From: Flavobacterium lacustre
GTDB lineage: Bacteria; Bacteroidota; Bacteroidia; Flavobacteriales; Flavobacteriaceae
Reading direction: 5' to 3'
Assembly: GCF_027474525.2 (NCBI RefSeq)
Contig: NZ_CP114882.2
Location: 2,604,001-2,668,000 of the forward strand
Length of the DNA stretch: 64,000 nt
Shown here: positions 17,406 to 27,021 of the stretch, in pieces
How positions within the stretch are numbered: the first letter of the stretch is position 1
Layout: every line of letters starts with the position of its first letter
The notes under the pieces: generated by a model
The model's database searches: none
Told to the model about the DNA's origin: nothing
Seen by the model: the letters and a program-made list of their open reading frames with translations, nothing else
Position numbers and translations under genes: made by a program

Positions 17406-20400
17406 ATGAAGAAAATAATCTACTTACTGATTGCCATAAGTTCTATTAGTGTTTCTGCACAGGTAGGCATTGGCGTTGAAACTGCAAAAATTAATGCTTC
17501 TGCACAATTGGAGGTGAGTTCAACCACAAAAGGATTCTTGGCACCGCGAATGACAAGTGCCCAAAAAGAGGCAATTATTAATCCAGCTTCAGGTTTATTG
17601 ATTTACCAAACCGATGGTACAAGCGGTTTTTATCATTATAACGGAACTCTTTGGGTTTTTAGTATTGGCGAAAAAGGTATTCAAGGTCTTCAAGGAGAAC
17701 AAGGAATTGTTGGACTACAAGGTGCAACAGGTGAAACTGGATTAAAAGGTCCCGAAGGCGATAAAGGTCTAACTGGAAACCAAGGTCCTCAAGGTAATCA
17801 AGGAATTGTTGGATTGCAAGGTGAAACAGGTGAAACCGGACTGAAAGGTGCTGAAGGAGACAAAGGAGTAACGGGAGACCAAGGACCTCAAGGAGAACAA
17901 GGAATTGTTGGACTGCAAGGTGCAATAGGTGAAACTGGATTGAAAGGTGCTAAAGGTCTAACTGGAGATCAAGGTCCTCAAGGAGAACAAGGAATTGTAG
18001 GACTACAAGGTGCAATAGGTGAAACTGGATTGAAAGGTGCCGAAGGAGATAAAGGTTTAACTGGAGATCAAGGACCTCAAGGAGAACAAGGAATTGTCGG
18101 AATACAAGGTGAAACTGGATTGAAAGGTGCTGAAGGTGATAAAGGTCTAACTGGAGATCAAGGGCCTCAAGGAGAGCAAGGAATTGTGGGACTACAAGGT
18201 GAAATCGGATTGAAAGGTGCCGAAGGCGATAAAGGTCTAACTGGAGATCAAGGTCCTCAAGGAGAGCAAGGAATTGTGGGACTACAAGGTGAAACTGGAT
18301 TGAAAGGTGCCGAAGGCGATAAAGGTCTAACTGGAGATCAAGGTCCTCAAGGAGAACAAGGAATTGTGGGACTACAAGGTGCGACAGGTGAAACTGGATT
18401 AAAAGGTCCCGAAGGCGATAAAGGTCTAACTGGAAACCAAGGTCCTCAAGGAGACCAAGGAATTGTTGGACTACAAGGGGAAACTGGATTGAAAGGTGCT
18501 GAAGGCGATAAAGGATTAACGGGAGATCAAGGTCCTCAAGGAGAACAAGGAATTGTGGGACTACAAGGTGCAACAGGCGAAATCGGATTGAAAGGTGCCG
18601 AAGGAGATAAAGGTCTAACTGGAGACCAAGGTCCTCAAGGAGATCAAGGAATTGTTGGACTACAAGGTGAAATCGGATTGAAAGGTGTAGCTGGAGACAA
18701 AGGTGTAGCTGGAGACCAAGGTCCTCAAGGTGATCAAGGAATTGTTGGACTACAAGGAGCAACAGGTGAAACAGGATTGAAAGGTGCTGAAGGCGACAAA
18801 GGTGTAACTGGAGACCAAGGTCCTCAAGGAGATCAAGGAATTGTTGGACTACAAGGTGCAACAGGCGAAATTGGATTAAAAGGTCCCGAAGGCGATAAAG
18901 GTCTAACTGGAAACCAAGGGCCTCAAGGAGAGCAAGGAATTGTAGGACTACAAGGTGCAATAGGTGAAACTGGATTGAAAGGTGCCGAAGGCGATAAAGG
19001 TCTAATTGGACATCAAGGTCCTCAAGGAGATCAAGGAATTGTTGGACTACAAGGTGAAACTGGATTGAAAGGTGCTGAAGGCGATAAAGGCCTAACTGGA
19101 AACCAAGGTCCTCAAGGAGATCAAGGAATTGTTGGACTACAAGGTGAAATCGGATTGAAAGGTGTTGATGGCGATAAAGGTCTAACCGGAAACCAAGGTC
19201 CTCAAGGAGAACAAGGAATTGTTGGATTACAAGGTGCAATAGGTGAAATCGGATTGCAAGGTGCTGATGGTGATAAAGGTCTAACTGGAGACAAAGGTCC
19301 TCAAGGAGACCAAGGAATTGTGGGACTGCAAGGTGCAACAGGTGATAAAGGTCTTGAAGGAGACAAAGGTCTAACTGGAAACCAAGGTCCTCAAGGAGAA
19401 CAAGGAATCGTTGGACTGCAAGGTGCAATTGGAGAAACCGGATTGCAAGGTGCTGATGGTGATAAAGGTCTAACTGGAGACAAAGGTCCTCAAGGAGACC
19501 AAGGAATTTTGGGACTGCAAGGTGCAACAGGTGATAAAGGTCTTGAAGGAGACAAAGGTTTAACTGGTGACAAAGGCGCAACTGGAAATAAGGGTGCTGA
19601 TGGTGTAGATGGTGCAAACGGAGTAACTGGAGATACAGGATTGAAAGGTGCTGAAGGCGACAAAGGTCCTCAGGGAGATCAGGGAATTGTTGGATTACAA
19701 GGAGAAAAAGGGTTAAGTGGCGATAATGGTACACCCACAACAGTGGGCGCTATCAGCGACACATCTAATGCAAACGGGGCTTCTATCACAGCAAACGTTT
19801 TGAATCTTGCTCCTGCTAATGCAACAAACGGCGGTGTTGTGACCACCACTGCACAGACTTTTGCAGGTGCTAAAACATTTAGTACAGATGCAGTAATCAA
19901 TGGGGTTACCATTGGTAAAGGGAATAGCTCCAGTTATGGCAGCACAGCTGTTGGTGTTGATGCCTTAAAAGTAAATACAGGGGTTCTAAATACAGCATTT
20001 GGAAACGGTTCATTAGCCGCAAATACTTTGGGACAATTTAATACCGCCCAAGGCTATAATTCATTGATATTTAACACAACCGGAAATTTCAATACTGCCA
20101 TAGGCCAATCGGTAATGACTGGTAATACTTCAGGACAATTTAATACCGCCCTTGGCGCAAGTGCTATGTCGGGTAATAGTACAGGTTCAAATAATACAAC
20201 AATTGGTGGTGCTTCTAATGTCAGTCAAAATAATTTAACAAATGCTACCGCACTAGGATTTCAAGCAACAGTCAATGCCAGCAATACGATTCAATTGGGT
20301 AATGTTAATGTAACCAATGTAAAAACCAATGGTACAATTACTGCGGGTACCGTTACATATCCTAATACAAATGGTACTGCTAATCAGGTTTTAACTACTG

Positions 20401-21572
20401 ATGGTGCAGGAAATGCAACTTGGGCAACAGCTGCTACAGGAACTCCGAGTGTGGATTTAACCACTAACCAAACCGTAGACGGATTAAAAACTTTTTCCAG
20501 CAATGACGGCTTTTTGGCTACGGGAAATTTTGATGTAGGTAATATTTCGTCATTGGGCGCTGGTACCAGGATGATGTGGTATCCTAAAAAAGCGGCTTTC
20601 AGAGTTGGCTCTATTGATGACAGTAAATGGGATGATGCCAATATAGGAATAGTTTCCGTGGCTATGGGATACAATACAACGGCCAGCGGAATTGCTGCCA
20701 CGGCCTTGGGGTATGGCAATACTGCCAGCGCAAATTATTCCACTGCCTTGGGATTTGGGACTATTGCAAGTGGAATTAATTCCATTGCCATGGGAATGAA
20801 TAATTCAGCCAGGTCTTTTGCAGAAACTGTAATTGGAACCTTTAATACGGATTATACCCCAGCGTCAACATCATCGTTTAACGCCACAGACCATTTGTTT
20901 GTAATAGGAAATGGAATAGATGGTTCACCAAGCGACGCCCTTGTGATGTTGAAAAATGGGAACACTACTTTTTCAGGACAAATAAAAACCGGTACAGTTA
21001 CCTATCCTAACACAAACGGAACAAACGGGCAGGTTTTAACTACTGATGGTGCTGGAAATGCAACTTGGGCAACAGTAGCTGTAGTAACTCCAACAGATCT
21101 TTCTGGTTATGCAACAACTACTGCATTGAACAATGAGGTTTTAAGAGCACAAGATATCGAAGCAAAATTAGCTAATGATAAAGCGCCTCTAGCTTCCCCA
21201 TCCTTTACTGGAGTGGTTACAGTAGGTGGAGATGGACCTAACACAAGCTATTCTTTACCAGCTAATCGCGGTACAGCCAATGATGTGCTAACTACTGATG
21301 GTGCAGGAAGTGCAACCTGGGTAACACCCGTTTCTTCAGGTTTCACATTTGAAGTAAGCGATGAACCTACTGTAACTGCTGCAGCACAAACCAGCTTTAC
21401 CTTAAGTCATGTGGCTGGAGCAAACAGTAAAGTAAAAATGTATATCAATGGGATTAGAATTAGCAATGGAGCTTATGCTGTAAGCGGAACAACGGTAACC
21501 TATGATTCAACCAAGAATGGTTCTTATGCCATCTCAGTTGGAGATAGAATTCAATTTGATTTCTCTTACTAA
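17406..21572 (+). CDS. Giant collagen-like adhesin with YadA-like head repeats
   Basis: 1388-residue predicted exported protein. Signal peptide at 1-19 (ending SVSAQ), an N-terminal domain (20-87) of the type seen in flavobacterial surface and tail-fibre-like proteins (STTKGFLAPRMT, GLLIYQTDG), then an unbroken Gly-X-Y stretch from residue 88 to about 773, roughly 228 triplets, built of 30- and 33-residue units (GLKGAEGDKGLTGDQGPQ type). The C-terminal 600 residues hold YadA-like head repeats (NTAxG, and TASGIAATALGYGNTASA near 1080-1130) and three copies of LTTDGAGxATW. No T9SS sorting domain is visible. It is probably a trimeric surface fibre. It starts a plus-strand run with the next gene 9 bases downstream. 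Confidence 0.9.
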   Translation: MKKIIYLLIAISSISVSAQVGIGVETAKINASAQLEVSSTTKGFLAPRMTSAQKEAIINPASGLLIYQTDGTSGFYHYNGTLWVFSIGEKGIQGLQGEQGIVGLQGATGETGLKGPEGDKGLTGNQGPQGNQGIVGLQGETGETGLKGAEGDKGVTGDQGPQGEQGIVGLQGAIGETGLKGAKGLTGDQGPQGEQGIVGLQGAIGETGLKGAEGDKGLTGDQGPQGEQGIVGIQGETGLKGAEGDKGLTGDQGPQGEQGIVGLQGEIGLKGAEGDKGLTGDQGPQGEQGIVGLQGETGLKGAEGDKGLTGDQGPQGEQGIVGLQGATGETGLKGPEGDKGLTGNQGPQGDQGIVGLQGETGLKGAEGDKGLTGDQGPQGEQGIVGLQGATGEIGLKGAEGDKGLTGDQGPQGDQGIVGLQGEIGLKGVAGDKGVAGDQGPQGDQGIVGLQGATGETGLKGAEGDKGVTGDQGPQGDQGIVGLQGATGEIGLKGPEGDKGLTGNQGPQGEQGIVGLQGAIGETGLKGAEGDKGLIGHQGPQGDQGIVGLQGETGLKGAEGDKGLTGNQGPQGDQGIVGLQGEIGLKGVDGDKGLTGNQGPQGEQGIVGLQGAIGEIGLQGADGDKGLTGDKGPQGDQGIVGLQGATGDKGLEGDKGLTGNQGPQGEQGIVGLQGAIGETGLQGADGDKGLTGDKGPQGDQGILGLQGATGDKGLEGDKGLTGDKGATGNKGADGVDGANGVTGDTGLKGAEGDKGPQGDQGIVGLQGEKGLSGDNGTPTTVGAISDTSNANGASITANVLNLAPANATNGGVVTTTAQTFAGAKTFSTDAVINGVTIGKGNSSSYGSTAVGVDALKVNTGVLNTAFGNGSLAANTLGQFNTAQGYNSLIFNTTGNFNTAIGQSVMTGNTSGQFNTALGASAMSGNSTGSNNTTIGGASNVSQNNLTNATALGFQATVNASNTIQLGNVNVTNVKTNGTITAGTVTYPNTNGTANQVLTTDGAGNATWATAATGTPSVDLTTNQTVDGLKTFSSNDGFLATGNFDVGNISSLGAGTRMMWYPKKAAFRVGSIDDSKWDDANIGIVSVAMGYNTTASGIAATALGYGNTASANYSTALGFGTIASGINSIAMGMNNSARSFAETVIGTFNTDYTPASTSSFNATDHLFVIGNGIDGSPSDALVMLKNGNTTFSGQIKTGTVTYPNTNGTNGQVLTTDGAGNATWATVAVVTPTDLSGYATTTALNNEVLRAQDIEAKLANDKAPLASPSFTGVVTVGGDGPNTSYSLPANRGTANDVLTTDGAGSATWVTPVSSGFTFEVSDEPTVTAAAQTSFTLSHVAGANSKVKMYINGIRISNGAYAVSGTTVTYDSTKNGSYAISVGDRIQFDFSY
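17667..19724 (+). repeat. Collagen-coding tandem repeats, 90- and 99-bp units
   Basis: About 2 kb of near-identical 90- and 99-bp units encoding Gly-X-Y triplets. Unit lengths differ by multiples of 9 bp (one unit has lost three residues near 17950), so expansion or loss keeps the triplet phase. Some units are almost identical to their neighbours at the DNA level, which suggests recent slippage or recombination. Confidence 0.9.
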
Positions 21573-21581
21573 AATTATACT

Positions 21582-24500
21582 ATGAAAAAACTATTGAGAA
21601 CTTTTGTGATTCTGATTTTATGCTATACCAATCAATATGATTGCATCGCAGGTACAGCGTTCAAAGGCATAGATAATGCGATACGAAATACAATTACACT
21701 ATCAAATACAGTTGCTACTCCCGATGCCCCAACAAACTTGGTGGTTACTCCCATCAATACTGGAGGGATGATTCAGTTTACCGCCCCTACAAATGAAGGT
21801 GGATCAGCTATTACCAATTACGAGTATTCTACTGATGACGGAGCTAGTTGGACAACGCCTTCTCCTGCAGTCACTGAGAGCCCGCTAATCATTAGCAGTG
21901 GATTGACAAATTGTACTACTTATCAAGTCAAAATAAGGGCGGTAAATACTGCGGGAATTGGCGCGGCTTCAATAGCAGTAAGTTTGACTCCTAGAACATC
22001 AACCTTTGGTACCGATTGGATACGAAGAACGCCATCTGCGATTAATTCATGGATTGGCATCACTTATGGCAACGGTCTTTTTGTGGCAGTGGGTTATAGT
22101 GGCTCGGGCAATCGTGTAATGACGAGCCCTGATGGAATTACCTGGACATCCAGAACCTCGGCAGTAGATAACGACTGGCAGAGTGTAACGTATGGCAATG
22201 GACTTTTTGTGGCGGTAGCAAAGACGGGGACGGGCAACCGAGTGATGACAAGCCCGGATGGAATTACCTGGACATCCAGAACCTCTGCGGCAGATAACAA
22301 CTGGACTGGCGTAACTTATGGCAATGGTCTTTTTGTGGCGGTAGCTACAACTGGTACAGGCAATCGTGTGATGATAAGTGCAGATGGAATTACCTGGACA
22401 GCTAGTACCTCAGCAGCTGATAATGACTGGAAAAGCGTTACCTATGGCAATGGTCTTTTTGTGGCGGTAGCTAAAACCGGCACAGGCAATCGTGTAATGG
22501 TAAGTGCAGATGGAATTACCTGGACAGCTAGTACCTCAGCAGCTGATAATGAATGGTCAAGCGTAACCTATGGCAATGGTCTTTTTGTAGCGGTGTCAGC
22601 AACTGGCACGGGCAATCGTGTGATGACGAGTCTGGATGGAATTACCTGGACATCCAGAACTTCGGCGACAGACAATTACTGGACTGGAGTAACCTATGGC
22701 AATGGTCTTTTTGTAGCGACACAAATTATAGGTGACAATACTATAATGGTAAGTGCTGACGGAATCAATTGGACTTCAAGGAATTCTCTAAAGTGTATAA
22801 GTATCACTTACGGAAACGGGCTATTTGTGGCGATAGATAATTCTGCACTCGGTTATATAGTAACAAGTACGTATTCTATAGCTGCAGATGCTCCAGTAAT
22901 AACCTCAATTAGTCCAAGAAACAATGCCGCAAGGGTTAGTTTTACGCAAACGATACCCTCAAATATTCAACTCAGCTATTATGAATATTCCATTGATAAT
23001 GGTAGTACTTGGACAGCAGCCTCTCCTACCTTTACTTCAAGTTCAATAGACATTACGAGCCTAAGTAATGGAACAAGTTATGCTATCAAAATTAGGGCTA
23101 TAAATTCAGTTGGTCCTTCTTGTGTATCCAATACGATAGAGGTTACCCCTGCTTTAGGCACAGTACCCAATGCCCCCACCAGCTTAGTTTTAACTAACAT
23201 TAATAATGGAGGATTAATACAATTTGCTGCGCCTGTTAGCGATGGTGGATCTACCATCACCAATTATGACTATTCTACCGACAATGGGAACACCTGGACA
23301 ACGCCATCTCCAGCCATTTCCACAAGCCCGCTGATTATCAGCAGTGGATTAGTGAATTGTACGGCTTATCAGGTAAAGCTGCGTGCAGTAAACACTAATG
23401 GTTCAGGAAGTGCATCTTCAGTTGTTACCTTAACTCCTAACACTTCAATTGAATCTGGAATTTCATGGATTTCGAGAACCTCGGCAGCAGATAACAGCTG
23501 GAACAGCATAACCTACGGTAATGGGCTATTTGTGGCGGTAGCATATACTGGCACGGGCAATCGTGTAATGACAAGCCCGGATGGAATTACCTGGACATCC
23601 AGAACCTCGGCAGTAGATAACATCTGGCAATCAGTTACTTATGGCAATGGGCTATTTGTGGCGGTAGCAAATACGGGCACTGGCAATCGTGTAATGACGA
23701 GCCCGGATGGGATTATCTGGACATCAAGATTATCGGCAACGGATAATACTTGGACTTCCATTACTTATGGAAATGGGCTATTTGTGGCGGTTGCAAGTGG
23801 CACAGGCAACAAGGTCATGACGAGTCCCGATGGAATCACCTGGACATCAAGAATATCGGCAGATAACAACTGGGCTTCCATTACTTACGGCAATGGTCTA
23901 TTTGTCGCGGTGTCGAGTGCTGGTAGTAACGGTATTATGACGAGTACTGATGGGGTAACCTGGACCACAAGAGTCCCACCGGTAAATATTTCCTTGAGGT
24001 CAGTTAGCTATGGCAATGGTCTATTTGTCGCAGTGGCTAGTACTGGTACTGGCAAACGAGTGATGACTAGCCCGGATGGAATTACCTGGACATCCAGAAC
24101 CTCGGCAGCAGATAACTCCTGGAAGTCCGTTGCCTATGGCAATGGGTTATTTGTGGCGGTAGCAAATACGGGCACTGGCAATCGTGTAATGACGAGCCCG
24201 GATGGGATAACTTGGACTTCGAGAACATCGGCAGCGGGTAATAGCTGGGCTTCCGTTATCTATGGCAATGGGGTGTTTGTGGCAGTGGCGATAACTGGTA
24301 CTGGCAACAGGGTTATGACGAGCAGTTTTTCTCCTGTGGCAGATGCCCCATTTATTACTTCAGCACCGGTTAGTGGAACTACAGCCACAGTTGCTTTTAC
24401 GCAATCAATTTCTGCATTTGCACCGGCAATAACTAATTATCAATATTCTATCGATAATGGAGCAAGTTGGACCGTCTTATCACCTGCTGCAACAACCAGT

Positions 24501-25007
24501 CCAATTACGATAAGTAGCTTTACAGAAGCTACAAATCAAATCCAATTGCAAGCGATAAACAGTGTAGGCATTTCCTGTCCGGCAATCTATTTAGTCGTGG
24601 GCAGTAATCTTAATAAGTATGGTCAAAAAACTTTAACGTCCTCTGAATTTATAAACAAGAATGGTGCTCTCGGTTTGTGGGCGATTCGTTCCACAGGAGA
24701 AAGTATAGCCTATTCCCCTGCGCTTGCTGTCACAGATGTGGTTACTACCATTTCTGCTACAACTGCCAGCAGTGGCGGGAATATTAGTTCTGACAGAGGA
24801 GCTACCGTTACGGCTCGTGGAGTTTGCTGGAGTGTAACTACTAAGCCTACAACCGCCAATAGCAAAACAACCGATGGTAGTGGAATTGGAACTTTTACAA
24901 GTGCTATTTCAGGTCTTGCCTCTGGTACCAAGTATTACGTACGATCCTATGCCACAAATAGCGTTGGCACCACATATGGTCCAGAAGTTAGTTTTACAAC
25001 GCTGTAA
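21582..25007 (+). CDS. Exported protein with two seven-repeat propeller blocks and fibronectin III domains
   Basis: 1141-residue predicted exported protein; signal-like N-terminus through about residue 25. Order: a fibronectin III domain (about 46-137), seven repeats of about 40 residues with the core YGNGLFVAV...MTSPDGITWTSR (about 145-430), two fibronectin III domains (about 435-615), seven more such repeats (about 625-920), a further fibronectin-like domain and a C-terminal domain ending in SVGTTYGPEVSFTTL. Seven repeats per block is the count expected for a seven-bladed beta propeller. No T9SS sorting domain is seen. It lies 9 bases after the collagen-like gene, so almost certainly co-transcribed. 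Carbohydrate or protein binding is likely, but not shown. Confidence 0.88.
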   Translation: MKKLLRTFVILILCYTNQYDCIAGTAFKGIDNAIRNTITLSNTVATPDAPTNLVVTPINTGGMIQFTAPTNEGGSAITNYEYSTDDGASWTTPSPAVTESPLIISSGLTNCTTYQVKIRAVNTAGIGAASIAVSLTPRTSTFGTDWIRRTPSAINSWIGITYGNGLFVAVGYSGSGNRVMTSPDGITWTSRTSAVDNDWQSVTYGNGLFVAVAKTGTGNRVMTSPDGITWTSRTSAADNNWTGVTYGNGLFVAVATTGTGNRVMISADGITWTASTSAADNDWKSVTYGNGLFVAVAKTGTGNRVMVSADGITWTASTSAADNEWSSVTYGNGLFVAVSATGTGNRVMTSLDGITWTSRTSATDNYWTGVTYGNGLFVATQIIGDNTIMVSADGINWTSRNSLKCISITYGNGLFVAIDNSALGYIVTSTYSIAADAPVITSISPRNNAARVSFTQTIPSNIQLSYYEYSIDNGSTWTAASPTFTSSSIDITSLSNGTSYAIKIRAINSVGPSCVSNTIEVTPALGTVPNAPTSLVLTNINNGGLIQFAAPVSDGGSTITNYDYSTDNGNTWTTPSPAISTSPLIISSGLVNCTAYQVKLRAVNTNGSGSASSVVTLTPNTSIESGISWISRTSAADNSWNSITYGNGLFVAVAYTGTGNRVMTSPDGITWTSRTSAVDNIWQSVTYGNGLFVAVANTGTGNRVMTSPDGIIWTSRLSATDNTWTSITYGNGLFVAVASGTGNKVMTSPDGITWTSRISADNNWASITYGNGLFVAVSSAGSNGIMTSTDGVTWTTRVPPVNISLRSVSYGNGLFVAVASTGTGKRVMTSPDGITWTSRTSAADNSWKSVAYGNGLFVAVANTGTGNRVMTSPDGITWTSRTSAAGNSWASVIYGNGVFVAVAITGTGNRVMTSSFSPVADAPFITSAPVSGTTATVAFTQSISAFAPAITNYQYSIDNGASWTVLSPAATTSPITISSFTEATNQIQLQAINSVGISCPAIYLVVGSNLNKYGQKTLTSSEFINKNGALGLWAIRSTGESIAYSPALAVTDVVTTISATTASSGGNISSDRGATVTARGVCWSVTTKPTTANSKTTDGSGIGTFTSAISGLASGTKYYVRSYATNSVGTTYGPEVSFTTL

Positions 25008-25057
25008 ATTCCGCTTATTATTAAAAAGAAGTAAGCGCTTTTAATACCTATAAATAA

Positions 25058-26842
25058 ATGAAAAATACTATTCTATCTCTCCTACTCTGCTTCTTTGGTC
25101 TTTTGGCCAAGGATTTGCAGGCCCAAGTGCTCTCGGTAGCCTCAGGCTCAGGGTTCAATATCAAGTCAGGCACCGTGGTTAGCGCCGCGGGCCTAGACCT
25201 GACACCCTCCGCTGATTTTAGTCTCAAAGCGAGTCTTTCTGGTGGCACTACCGTAAGTAATACGACAACGATACCCTCTATCAAGAGAAGTTATCAATTT
25301 AGCTGCACCACTGCATCGTTTAACGGTGCGTTGAAAATCAATTATCAAGACACAGAACTCAATGGGCTTACTGAAAGCAGTTTGAAATTGCTCTATAACA
25401 ACGGTAGCGCCTGGACTATAGACAACAGCAGCACTAATAATGCAACTGACAATTTTGTATTGACCTCCTTAAGTACTAAAACCCTGAACGAGTTAAGTTT
25501 GGGCTATTGTATGGTTCCTAATGCACCAACAGTTAGTGGTGTTGCGGTTTGCAAAGGAACTTCGGCAACCTTAAATACTAGTAGTCAGGGCACCATCAAT
25601 TGGTACAATGCGTCGACAGGCGGTAGTTTGTTGTACACTGGTAGCACTTATGTCACGCCACCGCTGAGTTCTTCTACAACCTATTATGTGAGTGCCACTA
25701 CTTGTGCCACCAGCATTAAAAGAACAGAAGTAAAAGTTACCGTTAGCACGCCCGCTTTAGCTACCACAATATCAGGAGCAGGAACATTATGCTCTGGCAA
25801 TACCAAAGTATTGACATTGACAAAAGGATATGTGGGGGCTATAAAATGGCAAATTTCCACAGATGGTATTGCCTTTACGGATGTAACTCCTGCGGTATCA
25901 ACTGCCAGTTATTCAATTCCAAAAACGCTTCCTGCAGCCAAATCATATTCGTTTAGAGTGGTTATGACCAGCGGTGCCTGTTCCGCAACCACTAAACCTG
26001 TTGTGATTAGTATTGCTCCGGCTGCGGTTACTGGAACCATAGCAGCCAGCAATACGGTTTGTTCAGGAAGTGCCACAAAATTAGTGCTAACTGGTAATGT
26101 AGGAACCATTCAATGGCAATTAGCCACTACGGCAACCGGAACTTATTCGAATATCAGTGGGGCGACAGCGGCAACTTATACCACTCCGCTTTTGACGACT
26201 TCGGTTTTCTACAGAGCAATGGTAACCAGTAATGGGTGTTCGTCAGCGACTGCCGGCTTTGGAATTACGGTTCAAAAAGCTGTTGCAGGTACTGTTGCAG
26301 GAGTTCCTACTTCAAGTGTTTGTTTAACTACTCCCCCAACCTTATCTTTAAAAGGATCTTCGGGAAGCGTTTTTCAGTGGCAATCAGCCACCACAAGTAC
26401 AGGCACCTATACGGCTATTACAGGAGGGACTTCTAGCACATATGTTGCCAATAATTCCAAAGTTGCAGAAACACGCTACTACAGGGTTGCTGTTTCTTAT
26501 CCTAATTGTTCGACCGTCTTTACACCAACAGTGAAAGTCACTTTTAAAACGTGTTCTTCTAATTCTAAAGAGGTGGAAGAAATACCAAGCGGTACAAGAT
26601 TTAGTGTAATGGCTTATCCAAATCCGTTTACGTCGAACTTTAAGTTGGGTGTTACTACATCAAGTATTGGTAAAGTCAACGTAAGTGTGTATGATATGAT
26701 TGGAAGATTGGTAGAGCAACGCAAAACCGATATATCCGAAATCGCGAATCAGGAAATGGGTAACAATTATCCCTCCGGAGTTTATAATATCATTGTAACA
26801 CAAGATGCGGATAGTAAAACATTACGAGTGATTAAGCGATAG
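25058..26842 (+). CDS. T9SS-sorted surface protein with Ig-like domains
   Basis: 594 residues. Signal peptide ends KDLQAQ (residue 23). The N-terminal domain (about 24-150; GFNIKSGTVVSAAGLDL, INYQDTELNGLTE) is shared with the protein at 27022. Four or so Ig-like modules follow (about 152-495), with paired Cys and WQxATT-type cores. The last 75 residues or so form a type A T9SS C-terminal sorting domain (YPNPF, VYDMIGRLVEQ, SGVYNIIVTQD, LRVIKR). It should cross the outer membrane by type IX secretion and be attached to the surface. It is 50 bases after the propeller-repeat gene and probably in the same operon. Confidence 0.93.
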   Translation: MKNTILSLLLCFFGLLAKDLQAQVLSVASGSGFNIKSGTVVSAAGLDLTPSADFSLKASLSGGTTVSNTTTIPSIKRSYQFSCTTASFNGALKINYQDTELNGLTESSLKLLYNNGSAWTIDNSSTNNATDNFVLTSLSTKTLNELSLGYCMVPNAPTVSGVAVCKGTSATLNTSSQGTINWYNASTGGSLLYTGSTYVTPPLSSSTTYYVSATTCATSIKRTEVKVTVSTPALATTISGAGTLCSGNTKVLTLTKGYVGAIKWQISTDGIAFTDVTPAVSTASYSIPKTLPAAKSYSFRVVMTSGACSATTKPVVISIAPAAVTGTIAASNTVCSGSATKLVLTGNVGTIQWQLATTATGTYSNISGATAATYTTPLLTTSVFYRAMVTSNGCSSATAGFGITVQKAVAGTVAGVPTSSVCLTTPPTLSLKGSSGSVFQWQSATTSTGTYTAITGGTSSTYVANNSKVAETRYYRVAVSYPNCSTVFTPTVKVTFKTCSSNSKEVEEIPSGTRFSVMAYPNPFTSNFKLGVTTSSIGKVNVSVYDMIGRLVEQRKTDISEIANQEMGNNYPSGVYNIIVTQDADSKTLRVIKR

Positions 26843-26950
26843 TTTCTCTTAATTATGAAAATTTGTTTTGAAAGGAATTATAAGCAAAAGCGGTAAAAAC
26901 CTTTCAACAGTAAATAAAAAAAATAGTACTAAACGAAGAAGAAATTGATT

Positions 26951-27008
26951 AATCAGTAAAATAATTAGGAATACGCCATAAAAGGCTATTCCTAATTAGG
27001 TACTGATT
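26951..27008. repeat. 58-bp interrupted inverted repeat ahead of the short T9SS gene
   Basis: Outer arms AATCAGTA (26951-26958) and TACTGATT (27001-27008), inner arms AATTAGGAATA (26963-26973) and TATTCCTAATT (26987-26997), then GCC/GGC near the loop. It ends 13 bases before the ATG at 27022. No T run follows, so it may be an RNA structure controlling the downstream gene rather than a simple terminator. Confidence 0.75.
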
Positions 27009-27021
27009 TAAAATTAAATTC

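Noticed and set aside
17667..19724. Regular repeats that could suggest CRISPR or a satellite
   Set aside because: They are in frame, encode Gly-X-Y triplets without stops, and have no spacer/repeat alternation.
17950..19740. 596-aa minus-strand open frame, Leu/His-rich
   Set aside because: It is the antisense of the collagen repeat DNA; its repetitive composition is a by-product of the Gly-X-Y codons.
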